Source: Bog-756 sp963699345 (GTDB taxonomy: Bacteria; Actinomycetota; Acidimicrobiia; Acidimicrobiales; RAAP-2). Taken from it: DNA of 64,000 nucleotides. The stretch spans positions 62,001 through 126,000 of the forward strand of contig CAVOTL010000001.1 in the NCBI GenBank assembly GCA_963699345.1, written 5' to 3'. The first letter of the stretch is position 1, and each line of letters begins with the position of its first letter. Below are positions 63,243 to 64,000 of the stretch, piece by piece. The translations under genes were made by a program, and so were the position numbers. The notes beneath the pieces were generated by a model. The model was not told where the DNA came from. It ran no database searches and saw nothing but the letters and a program-made list of their open reading frames with translations.

Positions 63243-63285
63243 TAGACGAACGATCGTACAATTATCATAAACGGTCGTACGTCTA
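63243..63285. promoter_or_regulatory. Large dyad operator between methyltransferase and TetR genes
   Basis: TAGACGAACGATCGT (63243-63257) and ACGGTCGTACGTCTA (63271-63285) are inverted repeats matching at 13 of 15 positions, around a 13-nt AT-rich spacer. The left arm contains the palindrome ACGATCGT and the right arm CGTACG. The spacer holds -10-like sequences for both directions (TATCAT; GATAAT). Confidence 0.6.
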
Positions 63286-63328
63286 AGATGCAAGGGGTCG
63301 AGGTGGGCGAAAGAAAGAGCGTGGTCTG

Positions 63329-63940
63329 ATGGATGAGGCACCGAAGAAGCAGACCCGGGCGCCCGGCGAGCGCTCCCGCGCCCGCATTGTGAAAGAGGCA
63401 GCAGAACTCGCGACGGTCGAAGGAATCGAAGGGCTTTCGATCGGCCGACTCGCCGAAGCCACCGGGGTCCCGAAGAGCAGTGTCTACGCACTGTTCGGCT
63501 CCAAGGAGGAGCTTCAGCTGGCGACCATCAACGCAGCACGCGACAGCTTCATCACCGAAGTGGTCACCCCGGCGCTGGCGGCGACCGAGCCGGGCCGCGA
63601 GCGACTGCGTGCGCTGTGTGACGGCTTCCTCTCCTACGTGGAGCGGCGCATCTTCCCGGGTGGCTGCTTCTTCGTCGCCGCCTCCGCCGAGGTCGGGGCG
63701 CGCCCGGGACGTGTTCATGACGAAGTGGCCCGTATCCAACAGCAGTGGCGAGACCTTCTCGGGCAAGAAGCCAGGGTGGCGGTCGAGAAAGGTGAACTGC
63801 CCCCCGGCACCGACCCGTGGCAGATCGCATTCGAGCTCGGGGTGATCCTTGCCGGGACGAACATCGTGAGCATCCTTCACGACGATCAAGCCGTCGTCGC
63901 CCGTGCCCGTTCAGCGGTCGGGAGTCGACTCTCCGGCTAG
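63329..63940 (+). CDS. TetR-family transcriptional regulator
   Basis: A 203-residue repressor. The helix-turn-helix (about 17-62) is ERSRARIVKEAAELATVEG followed by IGRLAEATGVPKSSVYALFGSKEELQLA. The C-terminal part (GGCFFVAASAEVGARPG) is the TetR_C_6-like ligand domain. The ATG at 63329 has only a weak purine site. It is divergent from the methyltransferase gene and probably acts at the dyad between them, repressing both. Confidence 0.9.
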   Translation: MDEAPKKQTRAPGERSRARIVKEAAELATVEGIEGLSIGRLAEATGVPKSSVYALFGSKEELQLATINAARDSFITEVVTPALAATEPGRERLRALCDGFLSYVERRIFPGGCFFVAASAEVGARPGRVHDEVARIQQQWRDLLGQEARVAVEKGELPPGTDPWQIAFELGVILAGTNIVSILHDDQAVVARARSAVGSRLSG

Positions 63941-64000
63941 GTCGTCATCGGGGCACCCTCGAACGAAGCGGAGTGAGGAGTACGGTCGTCATGTGGCCGT

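Overview
The window is about 64 kb of GC-rich DNA (roughly 70 % G+C by eye) from an actinobacterium. An acidimicrobial-type lineage, possibly a metagenome-assembled contig, is my inference. Support comes from an oleB-oleC fusion, an F420-type LLM oxidoreductase, a mycofactocin-type SDR, lysS beside an MprF-like gene, a furA-katG pair, and several genes that look leaderless (a TANNNT-like -10 box 5-8 nt before the start codon). I see no rRNA, tRNA, CRISPR, transposase or prophage genes.

Layout. 1-5 kb: the 5' end of ahcY, a frameshifted parallel beta-helix lipoprotein, and a translationally coupled metY-metX pair behind a palindromic operator. 5-9.4 kb: a PAS/GAF/EAL c-di-GMP phosphodiesterase and an unknown protein. 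9.4-14 kb: an olefin/beta-lactone operon, oleA, oleBC, oleD. 14-19.5 kb: a peptidoglycan-binding lipoprotein, membrane proteins, a GNAT, small proteins and a scarred DUF5990 gene. 19.6-28.1 kb: an envelope block of lysS, coupled by a 4-bp overlap to an unusual metallophosphatase/MprF-like membrane protein, then FUSC and DUF2254 membrane proteins. 28-37.6 kb: LLM oxidoreductase, sulfatase, a Ni/Co permease with a Nur-like operator, DUF899, a DMFase-like lipoprotein, Fpg/Nei glycosylase, ChaB (interrupted by an in-frame TGA) and a nitroreductase. 37.6-43 kb: a GGDEF-EAL protein, a thiolase/DUF35 pair and a methyltransferase. 43-46 kb: furA-katG. 46-51.7 kb: a catabolic-looking set of three SDRs, an FAD oxidase, a CMD protein and an epimerase. 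51.7-64 kb: a sigma-factor stub with a YCII protein, TetR, DinB, a TIM-barrel-like lipoprotein, hsp20-merR, a 1539-residue secreted propeller/helix/propeller protein, a hotdog thioesterase, and a methyltransferase divergent from a TetR gene across a large dyad.

Quality. The first 1.4 kb holds about six frame changes, and four other genes carry single-base frame changes, two of them in G runs. These look more like sequence errors than decay. Two further loci (DUF5990 and an ECF sigma factor) retain recognisable N- and C-termini with the middle missing, which looks like true deletion.
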